NCBI GenBank assembly: GCA_045110675.1
Contig: JBGCGJ010000009.1
Coordinates: forward strand, 1 to 64,000
Length of the DNA: 64,000 bases
Direction of reading: 5' to 3'
DNA from: JBALVT01 sp045110675
GTDB taxonomy: Bacteria; Pseudomonadota; Gammaproteobacteria; Pseudomonadales; Halieaceae
Positions 1 to 7,562 of this stretch are shown in pieces. Under the pieces are notes generated by a model. It was not told the DNA's origin. It was given only the letters and a program-made list of their open reading frames with translations, and searched no databases. Numbering within the stretch: the first letter of the stretch is position 1; every line of letters begins with the position of its first letter. Made by a program: the position numbers and the translations under genes.

Positions 1-331
1 GGCTGCCAGTATCGGGCGGGGTTAATCCTATCACCACACCACCATTGCTACCCGCAGCGCCCTCATGAACGTGCATGGCAACTGGGCCGTCAATTCGATC
101 AACAGTGACACCGTAACAAACTGTGTCCTGACCGACTAATAACATCGTGGCTGAACCGTGACCGTTGCCGTCTCCGACGTTTGCTTCTCCGGTCTCACCA
201 TCAACTTCATAGCCCCCGGACAGGACCGCGAATAATGCGCCCTTGCCTTCCTGGGCGACCGCCGCAGAACTCACTAGTAATACAACACCGATTAAAACGA
301 AAGCTTTTAAGAGTGAAGGACGAATAGTCAT
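1..331 (-). CDS. CHRD-domain secreted protein, 3' part outside window
   Basis: Reading down from an ATG at 331 gives 110 codons that run off the window edge without a stop. The first 26 or so residues form a signal peptide with a hydrophobic core and an AVA-Q cleavage region. The mature part carries features of the CHRD domain: a beginning with 'LSGGYEV', then 'CYGVTVDRI', then a histidine pair in 'MHVHEG' followed by 'AAGSNGGVV'. CHRD proteins are exported and of unclear function. An AGGAG ribosome site lies about 10 nt before the ATG. The C-terminus, where a sorting signal could sit, is not visible. The gene is divergent from the GFA-family gene at 481. Confidence 0.8.
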   Translation of the reverse strand, partial: MTIRPSLLKAFVLIGVVLLVSSAAVAQEGKGALFAVLSGGYEVDGETGEANVGDGNGHGSATMLLVGQDTVCYGVTVDRIDGPVAMHVHEGAAGSNGGVVIGLTPPDTGS

Positions 332-366
332 CTGTATAAACTCCTACGATTGATACATAGCAGCAG

Positions 367-434
367 GCACACAACTGGGGTGACCAACCTATCCATGGCT
401 TTGCCGCTATGACATGTTGATGGAAGTTGTGTGC
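367..434. repeat. Perfect 10-bp inverted repeat in the divergent CHRD/GFA intergenic region
   Basis: GCACACAACT at 367-376 is exactly mirrored by AGTTGTGTGC at 425-434, with 48 bases between. The repeat lies between the two divergent starts at 331 and 481. It could be paired half-sites for a regulator, or a long-looped hairpin in the leader of the plus-strand gene. No T-tract follows it, so it does not look like a terminator. Confidence 0.5.
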
Positions 435-480
435 TGTGCAAAAGTGCGGCTCAAACTGAGAAACGCGCCAGGAAACGAAA

Positions 481-912
481 ATGAATCGGCTTACCGGAAA
501 GTGCTTGTGTGAAAAAGTATCCTACGACATCGAGGGGGAGTTGGGCCCCATCTACAACTGCCATTGCTCAAAGTGCCGTCGATGGCACGGATCCGCTTTT
601 CGCACCAGAGCCACTGTTCCCTCAGAGCGTTTTCGCTGGCTTAGCGGTGAGGATAAGCTCTCTCAATTCCACTCTTCGGACAATACGGTCAAGTGGTTTT
701 GCTCGGTCTGTGGTTCGAATCTGATAAGCACCTACGATGACCGTCCTGAAGTCATTGGAATACCATTGGGAGGACTGGAACAGGACCCGGGAAACAGACC
801 GGAAGCGCATATCTTTGTCGCCTCAAAATCACCTTGGCACGACATTTGCGATGATCTTCCCCAGCATGATGAGTGGCCAGGCAGTGAAGAAGAGGTAAAA
901 CGTACTCGCTAG
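481..912 (+). CDS. GFA/CENP-V family zinc protein
   Basis: This 143-residue protein belongs to the glutathione-dependent formaldehyde-activating enzyme (GFA) / CENP-V superfamily, a small mainly-beta zinc fold. Visible zinc ligands are C8 and C10, C27/C29/C32 (the CxCxxC block) and C74/C77 (CxxC), the usual seven-cysteine pattern. Length is typical for the family. Many members have no proven substrate, and formaldehyde-glutathione adduct formation is known only for Gfa itself. The start is supported by AGGA 8-9 nt upstream. It is convergent with the SDR gene that ends at 927. Confidence 0.85.
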   Translation: MNRLTGKCLCEKVSYDIEGELGPIYNCHCSKCRRWHGSAFRTRATVPSERFRWLSGEDKLSQFHSSDNTVKWFCSVCGSNLISTYDDRPEVIGIPLGGLEQDPGNRPEAHIFVASKSPWHDICDDLPQHDEWPGSEEEVKRTR

Positions 913-926
913 GAAATATGGCTGGA

Positions 927-1673
927 TCAGGGCCGCATAAACTGCCCACCATCAACATTAAGAATGTGGCCGGTTATCCAGCTGGCGTCATCGGATAGCA
1001 GGAACAGCGCAGCACTCGCCAAATCCTCTGGCTGCCCCAGACGCTTTATAGGCATGGACTTAATCATTTCCTTGGCATACTCGCCCGCCATCTTTTCTAA
1101 AGCCCCGGTATCAGTTGGCCCTGGTGCAATCGCGTTGATGCGAATTTTTCGCCATCCCAATTCGTTTGCCAGGGACTGGGTTATACCGTTCATCGCCAAC
1201 TTGGCGACGCCATAGAACCCTGTGCTCATCCATGCTGCGGTAGAGGATTGATTCACTATGGCACCGCCGCCTGCCGCAGTCATCTGCTCGACAACCGCAC
1301 GAGTCATAATCAAACAGCCGTGCATATTGACACGCATGAACTTGTCCAGGTAGTCCAAGTCGACGTTTAGATAGCCTTCAATTTTCATATCTCCAAAGAT
1401 CGCGGCGTTGTTTATCAGGTAGTTAATTCCGCCGAATGCTTCCATCGTAGCGTCCGCGCAGGCTTTAGCAGATTCCTCGCTACCTACATCGGTTTTTACA
1501 AACAGAGCGCTGCCGCCCTTCGAAATGATCTCTTGGGCGACTCGTTGGCCACCTTCCTCGTTCAGTTCAGCAATGACGACATTCATCCCACGATCAGCGC
1601 ACGCCTTGGCGTAGCCCTCGCCTATTCCACCACCCGCTCCGGTTACGATGACTGTCTTGCCTGTAAAGTTCAT
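927..1673 (-). CDS. Short-chain dehydrogenase/reductase (last gene of dehydrogenase operon)
   Basis: Classical SDR of 248 residues. The Rossmann cofactor motif TGAGGGIG is at 11-18, the NNA motif is near 88-90, and the active site has S143/S144, Y154 and K158 (YGVAK). The C-terminus ends with the family's 'ITGHILNVDGGQ' type segment. It should oxidise or reduce a hydroxyl/keto group with NAD(P); the substrate cannot be read from sequence. GAGG nine bases upstream supports the ATG. It lies 14 nt after the preceding SDR, so it is the fourth gene of an operon with that SDR, an aldehyde dehydrogenase and a beta-hydroxyacid dehydrogenase. A catabolic role is inferred. Confidence 0.88.
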   Translation of the reverse strand: MNFTGKTVIVTGAGGGIGEGYAKACADRGMNVVIAELNEEGGQRVAQEIISKGGSALFVKTDVGSEESAKACADATMEAFGGINYLINNAAIFGDMKIEGYLNVDLDYLDKFMRVNMHGCLIMTRAVVEQMTAAGGGAIVNQSSTAAWMSTGFYGVAKLAMNGITQSLANELGWRKIRINAIAPGPTDTGALEKMAGEYAKEMIKSMPIKRLGQPEDLASAALFLLSDDASWITGHILNVDGGQFMRP

Positions 1674-1687
1674 TGCTCTATCCTCAT

Positions 1688-2461
1688 TTAATATCGACCT
1701 TTTTCGGTCGGCACATTGGGTCGAATTTCCAGAAGGTCGATTGCCACGCCTGCCGGTTGAGATACGGCGTATGTCACGGCATCGCCCACCTGCTTCGTTT
1801 CCATACCCGTGTCCATGTAAGTTCCAGCGTGAGCCCAGGCTTCAAGACCTGCTGTGAGCGCGTCCGGGTTCCAGTCATCTGCAAAATTGGTCCAGGCACC
1901 ACCGGGTCGAATACAGGTGACACCAATACCATCCCCTTGCACTTCTACTCTGAGGTCCCGGGTAAATCGTTCTACGGCGGCTTTGGTGCTGGCGTAAATC
2001 GACAGATGACTCATCTCATCGTAATGCCAGGCTGAGGCAGAGGAAATATTGATAATGCGCGGATTTTCCGCGCCTCGCAGAAATGGGATGACCACCTGAC
2101 AACAAAACACAGTGCCTAGAAAGTTGGTCTGTGTTTGCAGTATCACCTCTTCTTCTACAAGGTTCTCCACAGTCGAAGGGCGGGCAACGCCGGCGTTGTT
2201 TACCAAACCATCCAAACGACCAAAGTGTAGTTTAATCTGCGCGAACGCAGCGGTGATATCTTTCTTATGTGCTACATCAGCAGCCACGCCAACAGCACTG
2301 TCTTCTCCAAGCTCGCTGACGGCGGCATTTAGCGCCTGAATATCTCTGCCCACTAAACCAACTCTGGCGTGTTGTTCAATCAAGCTCCGTGCAATTGCCA
2401 ACCCAAAGCCTTTCGAGCCTCCGGTAACAATAAATACTCTGTCTTTAATGACGGAGCTCAC
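1688..2461 (-). CDS. Short-chain dehydrogenase/reductase
   Basis: SDR of 257 residues with cofactor motif TGGSKGFG (13-20), an NNAG motif in mid-protein, and an active site with SSAS followed by YASTK. Ile of the common GIG motif is replaced by Phe (GFG), which is tolerated in the family. The start is GTG at 2461, whose GTGA overlaps the TGA stop of the aldehyde dehydrogenase, so translation is probably coupled. It differs enough from the SDR at 927-1673 (C-terminal 'LEIRPNVPTEKGRY' instead of the usual VDGG) that they are not a recent duplication. Substrate unknown. Confidence 0.87.
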   Translation of the reverse strand: MSSVIKDRVFIVTGGSKGFGLAIARSLIEQHARVGLVGRDIQALNAAVSELGEDSAVGVAADVAHKKDITAAFAQIKLHFGRLDGLVNNAGVARPSTVENLVEEEVILQTQTNFLGTVFCCQVVIPFLRGAENPRIINISSASAWHYDEMSHLSIYASTKAAVERFTRDLRVEVQGDGIGVTCIRPGGAWTNFADDWNPDALTAGLEAWAHAGTYMDTGMETKQVGDAVTYAVSQPAGVAIDLLEIRPNVPTEKGRY

Positions 2462-3921
2462 TGGCCAATCGCTATCGATTTGGTTTCCAGGTACTCTTCA
2501 AATCCTTCGCGTCCCATCTCCCTGCCAATTCCACTTTGTTTGTAGCCACCAAAAGGCGCATCGGCTCCATAGAAGTTTCCACCGTTCACGTTAATAGTGC
2601 CTGTGCGTATTCGCCGTGCAACCGCGAGTGCGCGCTCCTCACTGGCCGACCAAACACTACCCGACAATCCATAGTCTGAATCGTTGGCGATTCTGACCGC
2701 ATCGTTTTCATCCTCATAGGCTATAACCACTAACACCGGCCCAAAGATTTCTTCCCTAGCAACGACCATGTCATTGCTAACATCAACAAAGACGGTTGGC
2801 TCGACGTAGTAGCCTTTTTCCAGGTGAGCGGGAATTCCACCGCCCAATAGCAATCGCGCGCCCTCTGCCTTGCCCTTTTCAATATAAGACAACACCCGCT
2901 CTCGCTGGCGGGCATTCACTTGGGGGCCCATAATCTGACTCTGGGACGCAGGATCCCCATATTCGATAAACCCGAAATAGGTTTTCAGCAACTCCTCGAC
3001 TTCCGCCTGGCGATCTTTCGGTATCAGCAGGCGAGTGTTCAACGCACAGCCCTGACCCGCGTGGAAACAGACGGCCAGTGCACTGAGCAGGCTGGCGCTT
3101 AAGTCCGCATCGTCGAGAATAATATTGGCGGATTTACCGCCTAACTCCAGAAATACCTTTTTAACCGTCTCGGACGCGCGCGCCATGATGTGCTTGCCCA
3201 CCGCAGTAGAACCGGTAAAGGACACCATATCGACCCGAGGATCACCCACCAGAGAATCGCCAAGCTCGGCCGGGTCACTGGCCGTGATCACATTAAACAC
3301 TCCCGGGGGAATGTCCGTGTACTCCTTTACCACTCTTCCGAGCATGGTGGCGGACCAAGGTGTATCGGGCGCCGCTTTAAGCACCACAGTACAACCCGCA
3401 GCCAAGGCGGGGATGCACTTGGCGAGATTAATTTGCACAGGTACGTTCCAGGGAGTGACACATGCGACAACACCAATAGCTTCTTTCTCCACCAGGCGAC
3501 GGCTTTTCCCGCCCATCATTTCGGCTATACCGATGTCTTTGCTCCATTCATAATTCGGCAGCACTTCCAGGGTGTAGTCGATAAAACCAATGGGAATCTC
3601 GCAGTGGGGGCCACTGAGGCCGCATAGGCCGATGGGAGCACCTGTTTCCGCGGCGATCTGCTCTTTGAAATCGTCCATGACCCGGCGCAAGCCTTGCTGA
3701 AGCTGGCGTATACATTGGTGGCGAAACGCATGGTTGGTCGACCAGTCTGTTTCATCGAAAGCTCTGCGTGCAGCGATAACTGCCCGCTCGAGGTCCTCGG
3801 GACCTGCATCCGCAACCTCACCCATAACCTCTTCAGTAGCGGGATTAATGTTTGGGTAGATTCTGCCCGATACCGCCTCTACCAGCTCCCCATCGATAAA
3901 CAATTTCGATTCCGGATTCAT
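2458..3921 (-). CDS. NAD(P)-dependent aldehyde dehydrogenase
   Basis: Full-length ALDH-superfamily enzyme of 487 residues that oxidises an aldehyde to a carboxylate. Seen in sequence: TPWN with N159 (oxyanion), the cofactor lysine K182 (VLKAAPDTP), FTGST at 235-239, general base E259 in ELGGK, and nucleophile C292 in GQGC. The usual PE after the lysine reads AP. The ATG has a GGGG-type ribosome site just upstream, and the gene begins 8 nt after the beta-hydroxyacid dehydrogenase stop. It is the second gene of the four-gene operon. Together the operon could take an alcohol through an aldehyde to an acid; the substrate is not identifiable. Confidence 0.92.
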   Translation of the reverse strand: MNPESKLFIDGELVEAVSGRIYPNINPATEEVMGEVADAGPEDLERAVIAARRAFDETDWSTNHAFRHQCIRQLQQGLRRVMDDFKEQIAAETGAPIGLCGLSGPHCEIPIGFIDYTLEVLPNYEWSKDIGIAEMMGGKSRRLVEKEAIGVVACVTPWNVPVQINLAKCIPALAAGCTVVLKAAPDTPWSATMLGRVVKEYTDIPPGVFNVITASDPAELGDSLVGDPRVDMVSFTGSTAVGKHIMARASETVKKVFLELGGKSANIILDDADLSASLLSALAVCFHAGQGCALNTRLLIPKDRQAEVEELLKTYFGFIEYGDPASQSQIMGPQVNARQRERVLSYIEKGKAEGARLLLGGGIPAHLEKGYYVEPTVFVDVSNDMVVAREEIFGPVLVVIAYEDENDAVRIANDSDYGLSGSVWSASEERALAVARRIRTGTINVNGGNFYGADAPFGGYKQSGIGREMGREGFEEYLETKSIAIGQ

Positions 3922-3929
3922 AAACGCCC

Positions 3930-4787
3930 CTAGGCCTTGTTCAGAAAAAGTGCGAGTACCTTATCGCGCAGTCTTCGAGTTGTCGGCAGCTCAATACCCA
4001 TTTCCTCAGCACTCGCCAGAGCACAATCGAGATCCTTTTCGCCAAGGCGGCCGTACTGCCCAAAAAACTCGTTCATTTGTTCTTCCGTGCAGGTTTTAGC
4101 GAGCGTGTTTCGATTTGAGATAAAGGCATGCATCGACTCGTTAACAATCCCGTTGGATCTTCCGACTTCGCGTAACACGTCCGCAGAAAGCCCTCCCGCC
4201 TCGGCCAGGCGAGTGGCTTCGGACATCGCCATAAATTCTGCGTAGGTAATCAGGTTATTGCACAACTTTAAGAGCAGCCCCGTACCCAGCTCTCCCGCGT
4301 GAACAATCTTGTCCGCCGATGTTTCAAAGACTGGGCGGGCGAGCTCGACGGTGGCCGCATCCCCTCCCACCATATAGCATAGAGTGCCCGCCTCGGCGCC
4401 GGCAGCGCCGCCAGAGATCGCTGCATCGATTAGCGCTATGTCCTTTTGCGCTGCATCATCGGCCCAGCGCAGAAGAGATTCTCTAGTAACCGTAGAGTGT
4501 ATTGCGACAACAGTGCCAGCTTCAGCCGACTCAAATATACCCGCCCTACCGTAGAGAAGCTGTTCTACCTGGGCATCATCTCGAACACATATCCCGATAT
4601 GCCTGCAAAGGCGCGCTAGTTCAGCTACGGCAGAGCAACCAATGGCACCGAGCTCAACCAGCTCTGCCACTGGCGGCTGAAACACATCGTAGACATGCAA
4701 AACAAACTGATCTCCAATCAGATGCTTGGCAGATGGCTTGCCAATGTTTCCCAGGCCGATATAGCCCACATTTTTCTTTGTCGTCAC
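3930..4787 (-). CDS. 3-hydroxyisobutyrate dehydrogenase-like (beta-hydroxyacid dehydrogenase family)
   Basis: NAD-binding 6-phosphogluconate-dehydrogenase-type protein of about 285 residues. It has GLGNIG near the N-terminus, the substrate-loop motif DAAISGG (family: DxPVSGG), and catalytic lysine in 'KLCNNL' (about K174). Possible starts are GTG 4799 and GTG 4787. I choose 4787 because GTGAGG at 4794-4799 sits six bases before it as a Shine-Dalgarno site. It is the first gene of the minus-strand dehydrogenase operon, and a good promoter (TTGACA, 18 nt, TACACT) lies upstream at 4853-4882. The substrate, hydroxyisobutyrate or another beta-hydroxyacid, cannot be decided. Confidence 0.85.
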   Translation of the reverse strand: MTTKKNVGYIGLGNIGKPSAKHLIGDQFVLHVYDVFQPPVAELVELGAIGCSAVAELARLCRHIGICVRDDAQVEQLLYGRAGIFESAEAGTVVAIHSTVTRESLLRWADDAAQKDIALIDAAISGGAAGAEAGTLCYMVGGDAATVELARPVFETSADKIVHAGELGTGLLLKLCNNLITYAEFMAMSEATRLAEAGGLSADVLREVGRSNGIVNESMHAFISNRNTLAKTCTEEQMNEFFGQYGRLGEKDLDCALASAEEMGIELPTTRRLRDKVLALFLNKA

Positions 4788-4852
4788 AACAGTCCTCACG
4801 ATCTACTCATGATCTATATGGTAATGGCTGCGCAGCTCTGGTTTCTGTATTG

Positions 4853-4917
4853 AGTGTAGACATTGCGAATCCATTATGTCAACTTCAATTGACTTTATGA
4901 CAATCACTATTTACTAT
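4853..4917. promoter_or_regulatory. Back-to-back divergent promoters sharing an inverted repeat
   Basis: Minus strand: -35 TTGACA (4882 to 4877), 18-nt spacer, -10 TACACT (4858 to 4853), driving the dehydrogenase operon. Plus strand: -35 TTGACT (4889-4894), 17-nt spacer, -10 TACTAT (4912-4917), driving the double-MarR gene. The two -35 boxes are the arms of the inverted repeat GTCAA-N6-TTGAC (4878-4893). A protein bound there would control both directions. The repeat could also be a simple by-product of two facing -35 boxes. Confidence 0.65.
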
Positions 4918-4923
4918 TTCAAC

Positions 4924-5961
4924 ATGAACCGCAAAGCGCAGCAAAGCGATACCTCGGACAATACATGGAGTCGCTATCAGGATAATTTCTCGCGGCACCT
5001 GCTTGGAGTCGCGCGCCATTCGCAGACCGAAATGATGAACACCCTTGAAAGGGAGCACGGGCATCAGCATCTGCGTTTGGGCTTCGCCCCCTACATCACC
5101 CTATTGGGCGCGGGAGGCATGCGCCTCGGCGATCTGGCGCAAGCGCTGGGAATTTCAAAGCAGGCCTGTAATCAAGCATGCAACCAGATTGAATGGGCGG
5201 GTTACATTTCTCGCGAATCAGATCCAAGAGATGGACGGGCGAAACAACTTGTACTCACTGAGGATGGCAAACAACTCAGTCGCCATGGTCTGCTTATCGC
5301 GGCCAGGCTAGATGAGCAATTTGCCGATATTGTCAGCCACTCAGCCATTCAAGATGCACGGAGAACACTTTCTAAAATTTATACGGCCGCCAACTTGGGT
5401 CAGATCTCTATCAGCGCAGGCCCTGGAGTGATGCACCTGACTGCGGGGCTGCCAGCGCTAGCGGATTACGTTCTACTCAGACTAATGGCAATGACATCCA
5501 GCAAAGGACACCCAGGGCTAAAGCTATCTTTCGGCCAGGTGCTGACGCTTATCGGCGATTCGGGCGGTAAGATCCAGCACATGGCCGCAATACAGGATGT
5601 CAGCAAACAAGCTATCAGCGCCACTGCGAAGGAACTCGAAGCCCTGGACTACATATCGCGGGAGCCAGACCCGCGCGATTCCCGACAAGTGGTGCTGCGT
5701 TTTACAGAGCGAGGCAGGGAACTCATCCATCACTCGGTGGCCAGTGTGGATGAGCTGGAACAGGAATTCATAGCAATAGCCGGAAAGCGGGCGATCGCTA
5801 AGCTGAAAAAAGTGCTCGGCGCTCTCTATCGAGTGCTGCATCTCGAACAAGAACTTTCGGGCGGTAGTAACACAGTAGATTTGAGCTTGCTAGCGCAGCA
5901 GTTAAAACAACAGCTCGGCGCTCAAGCAAGTCAAGATTTGGGACGGCTTTTGCTGTCCTGA
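4924..5961 (+). CDS. Tandem double-domain MarR-family transcriptional regulator
   Basis: This 345-residue protein contains two complete MarR winged-helix domains in one chain, roughly residues 15-150 and 170-315. Each has the recognition-helix segment 'SKQA' and the wing motif DPRD(G/S)R: first copy 'SKQACNQACNQIE' with 'SDPRDGRAKQLVLT', second copy 'SKQAISATAKELE' with 'PDPRDSRQVVLRFT'. Normal MarR proteins are about 140-160 residues and dimerise, so this looks like a covalent dimer. I chose ATG 4924 over 4876 because the -10 box at 4912-4917 places transcription start at about 4924; the message would then be leaderless or nearly so, and no Shine-Dalgarno is seen. It is divergent from the dehydrogenase operon, its likely target. 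Confidence 0.85.
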   Translation: MNRKAQQSDTSDNTWSRYQDNFSRHLLGVARHSQTEMMNTLEREHGHQHLRLGFAPYITLLGAGGMRLGDLAQALGISKQACNQACNQIEWAGYISRESDPRDGRAKQLVLTEDGKQLSRHGLLIAARLDEQFADIVSHSAIQDARRTLSKIYTAANLGQISISAGPGVMHLTAGLPALADYVLLRLMAMTSSKGHPGLKLSFGQVLTLIGDSGGKIQHMAAIQDVSKQAISATAKELEALDYISREPDPRDSRQVVLRFTERGRELIHHSVASVDELEQEFIAIAGKRAIAKLKKVLGALYRVLHLEQELSGGSNTVDLSLLAQQLKQQLGAQASQDLGRLLLS

Positions 5962-5984
5962 AGTAAAGCACACGAGGTAAGAAA

Positions 5985-6713
5985 ATGATTGGCGAAATGT
6001 GGGCGACCATCACCGAAAACTATCATTGGCTAGCTGGGCTATTGTCGCTGGCCGGAATCGTGTCGATCTCTGTGGTCGGTAAATGGCTGCTGTTTAAAAT
6101 CGGGCCACTGTCAGACATGCGAGAACTAAACCGCAGCAAAGACAAGGAGAAATGGGCTTTAGAGAAATACCCCCCCATTGTTCGCGCAACCCAGAAAGTC
6201 GGCATGTACTGCAATATCACCTTCTTTTTACTGGTATTGCCCTTTTGTGTGTCCCTTGATCCCCAGCCGATATGGCAGATGCTGGTGAATATAGTGATCG
6301 TATTAATGTTTTACGATTTCCTCTACTACCTGTCACATCGCTTCTGGTTTCACGGCAATGGTGCCATGCGCCAAATTCATGCGGTACACCATCAGGCGCG
6401 CAAGCCAACATACCTCGACTCGCACTACGTACACCCAAAAGAAACTTTCATCGGTCTGATGTTGTATATGGGCTCGGTCGCATTTCTCGCCGCCCTAATG
6501 GGACCGTTTCACGTCGTTACTGTGGTTGTAACGTTTCTTGTTTTTTACCAACTCAATCAAGTAAACCACACCTTTGTCGATCTGCCCTTCTTCCCTTTCA
6601 AGACGGTCAGCTGGATAACCGCGAAACACCACATTCATCACGAAAACATGCACAAGGGAAATTACGCTACCATCACCCTGTTGTATGACAAGTTGTTTGG
6701 AACTCTGGACTAG
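5985..6713 (+). CDS. Fatty acid hydroxylase / sterol desaturase superfamily membrane protein
   Basis: Integral membrane di-iron protein of 242 residues. The histidine clusters of the superfamily are present: 'SHRFWFH', 'HAVHH' with following 'DSHYVHP', and 'HHIHHENMH' near the C-terminus. About four hydrophobic helices surround them. Members use O2 to hydroxylate or desaturate lipid-like substrates. A GAGGT ribosome site six bases before the ATG fixes the start. It begins 23 nt after the double-MarR gene on the same strand, so it is probably co-transcribed with that regulator. The substrate is unknown. Confidence 0.87.
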   Translation: MIGEMWATITENYHWLAGLLSLAGIVSISVVGKWLLFKIGPLSDMRELNRSKDKEKWALEKYPPIVRATQKVGMYCNITFFLLVLPFCVSLDPQPIWQMLVNIVIVLMFYDFLYYLSHRFWFHGNGAMRQIHAVHHQARKPTYLDSHYVHPKETFIGLMLYMGSVAFLAALMGPFHVVTVVVTFLVFYQLNQVNHTFVDLPFFPFKTVSWITAKHHIHHENMHKGNYATITLLYDKLFGTLD

Positions 6714-6763
6714 AGAGAACCGTTGGGCACAAAGCCAAAGACAAAGACAAATGGAGTCACGTT

Positions 6764-7138
6764 ATGAACGATGAGGAACGCAGAGCACTGGGCGAAAAAA
6801 TGATTAACGATGTCTATGCCGGAGACGTTGTTGTTCCGCCGCAGGGGTACGCTTTCACCGACGTGATGCTGAAGCAGCTGTTCGCTGAATTGTGGACCCG
6901 AGACACACTGTCAATGCGTGACAAACGCATTTTACTGATTGGTATTATCGCCGAGAAAGGCGAGCCGATGACCTTCAAACTGCAGATAAAGGCCTCATTA
7001 AAGCGCGGGGAAATCAACGCGGACGAGGCCAGAGAGTTTCTACTATTCATCGCTCAGTACGCTGGCTACCCACGAGCGGCAGCGCTGCTGGGGCCAGTAG
7101 AGGAGGCGATTGCCGAGGTTGAAAAAGAGGGCAATTAA
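6764..7138 (+). CDS. Carboxymuconolactone decarboxylase (CMD)-family protein
   Basis: All-alpha AhpD/CMD-fold protein of 124 residues. The family pattern is seen in 'SMRDKRILLIGIIAEKGE' and the C-terminal 'FIAQYAGYPRAAALLGPVEEA'. There are no cysteines, so the CxxC peroxidase centre of AhpD-type members is absent; it resembles the gamma-carboxymuconolactone decarboxylase branch, whose members in catabolic clusters often have unknown substrates. GGAG eight bases upstream of ATG supports the start. It lies 50 nt after the hydroxylase gene and is probably the last gene of the plus-strand unit that starts with the MarR regulator. It is convergent with the DUF4345 gene. Confidence 0.82.
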   Translation: MNDEERRALGEKMINDVYAGDVVVPPQGYAFTDVMLKQLFAELWTRDTLSMRDKRILLIGIIAEKGEPMTFKLQIKASLKRGEINADEAREFLLFIAQYAGYPRAAALLGPVEEAIAEVEKEGN

Positions 7139-7153
7139 AAACGACCAAGTGCT

Positions 7154-7552
7154 CTAGCTTCCCGGCTCAGACCCCGCGAGCTCACGACTTAGCTTCGCAT
7201 ATAAGTACACCGACACGACTAAGCTGGCAGATTCAAAAATAAACGCGGCCAGGTTATAGGTGTCTTGCCCGTCTAGCAACAAACCCACCGCTCGTGCTCC
7301 AGCCAGCCCCGCAAAGCAGGCAATCATCACGGCGCAAGCCATTTGTTGTTGTATCGGAGGCCTCTGCGCGCCCCACAATAGCAATAATCCCACACCTAAC
7401 TGCAAGCCTCCGTACATAGCCCGCACTTCAACTTTGCCAGGAATAGAGTCTCCCAACTCCAAAAGCTCCAACACATAGCTGGGATTGAAACACAGGTAGA
7501 TGCCATAACCGGCGAACACAATGCCAATAAAACGGAGGAAGAAAATCATCAA
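7154..7552 (-). CDS. DUF4345-type four-helix membrane protein
   Basis: Small inner-membrane protein of 132 residues with four predicted transmembrane helices (about 3-22, 48-66, 71-92 and 100-122). The segment 'VEVRAMYGGLQLGVGLLLL' (E-RAxYGG) is characteristic of DUF4345 proteins, which have no assigned function. AGGGAA before the ATG gives a normal ribosome site. It follows the Rieske oxygenase by 10 nt and is likely in its operon. Oxygenase operons often carry a small membrane protein, but a functional link is only inferred. Confidence 0.75.
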   Translation of the reverse strand: MMIFFLRFIGIVFAGYGIYLCFNPSYVLELLELGDSIPGKVEVRAMYGGLQLGVGLLLLWGAQRPPIQQQMACAVMIACFAGLAGARAVGLLLDGQDTYNLAAFIFESASLVVSVYLYAKLSRELAGSEPGS

Positions 7553-7562
7553 TCAGTTCCCT

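Noticed and set aside
4876..4923. Earlier ATG for the double-MarR gene
   Set aside because: The promoter boxes at 4889-4917 lie downstream of it, so this ATG would not be in the message.
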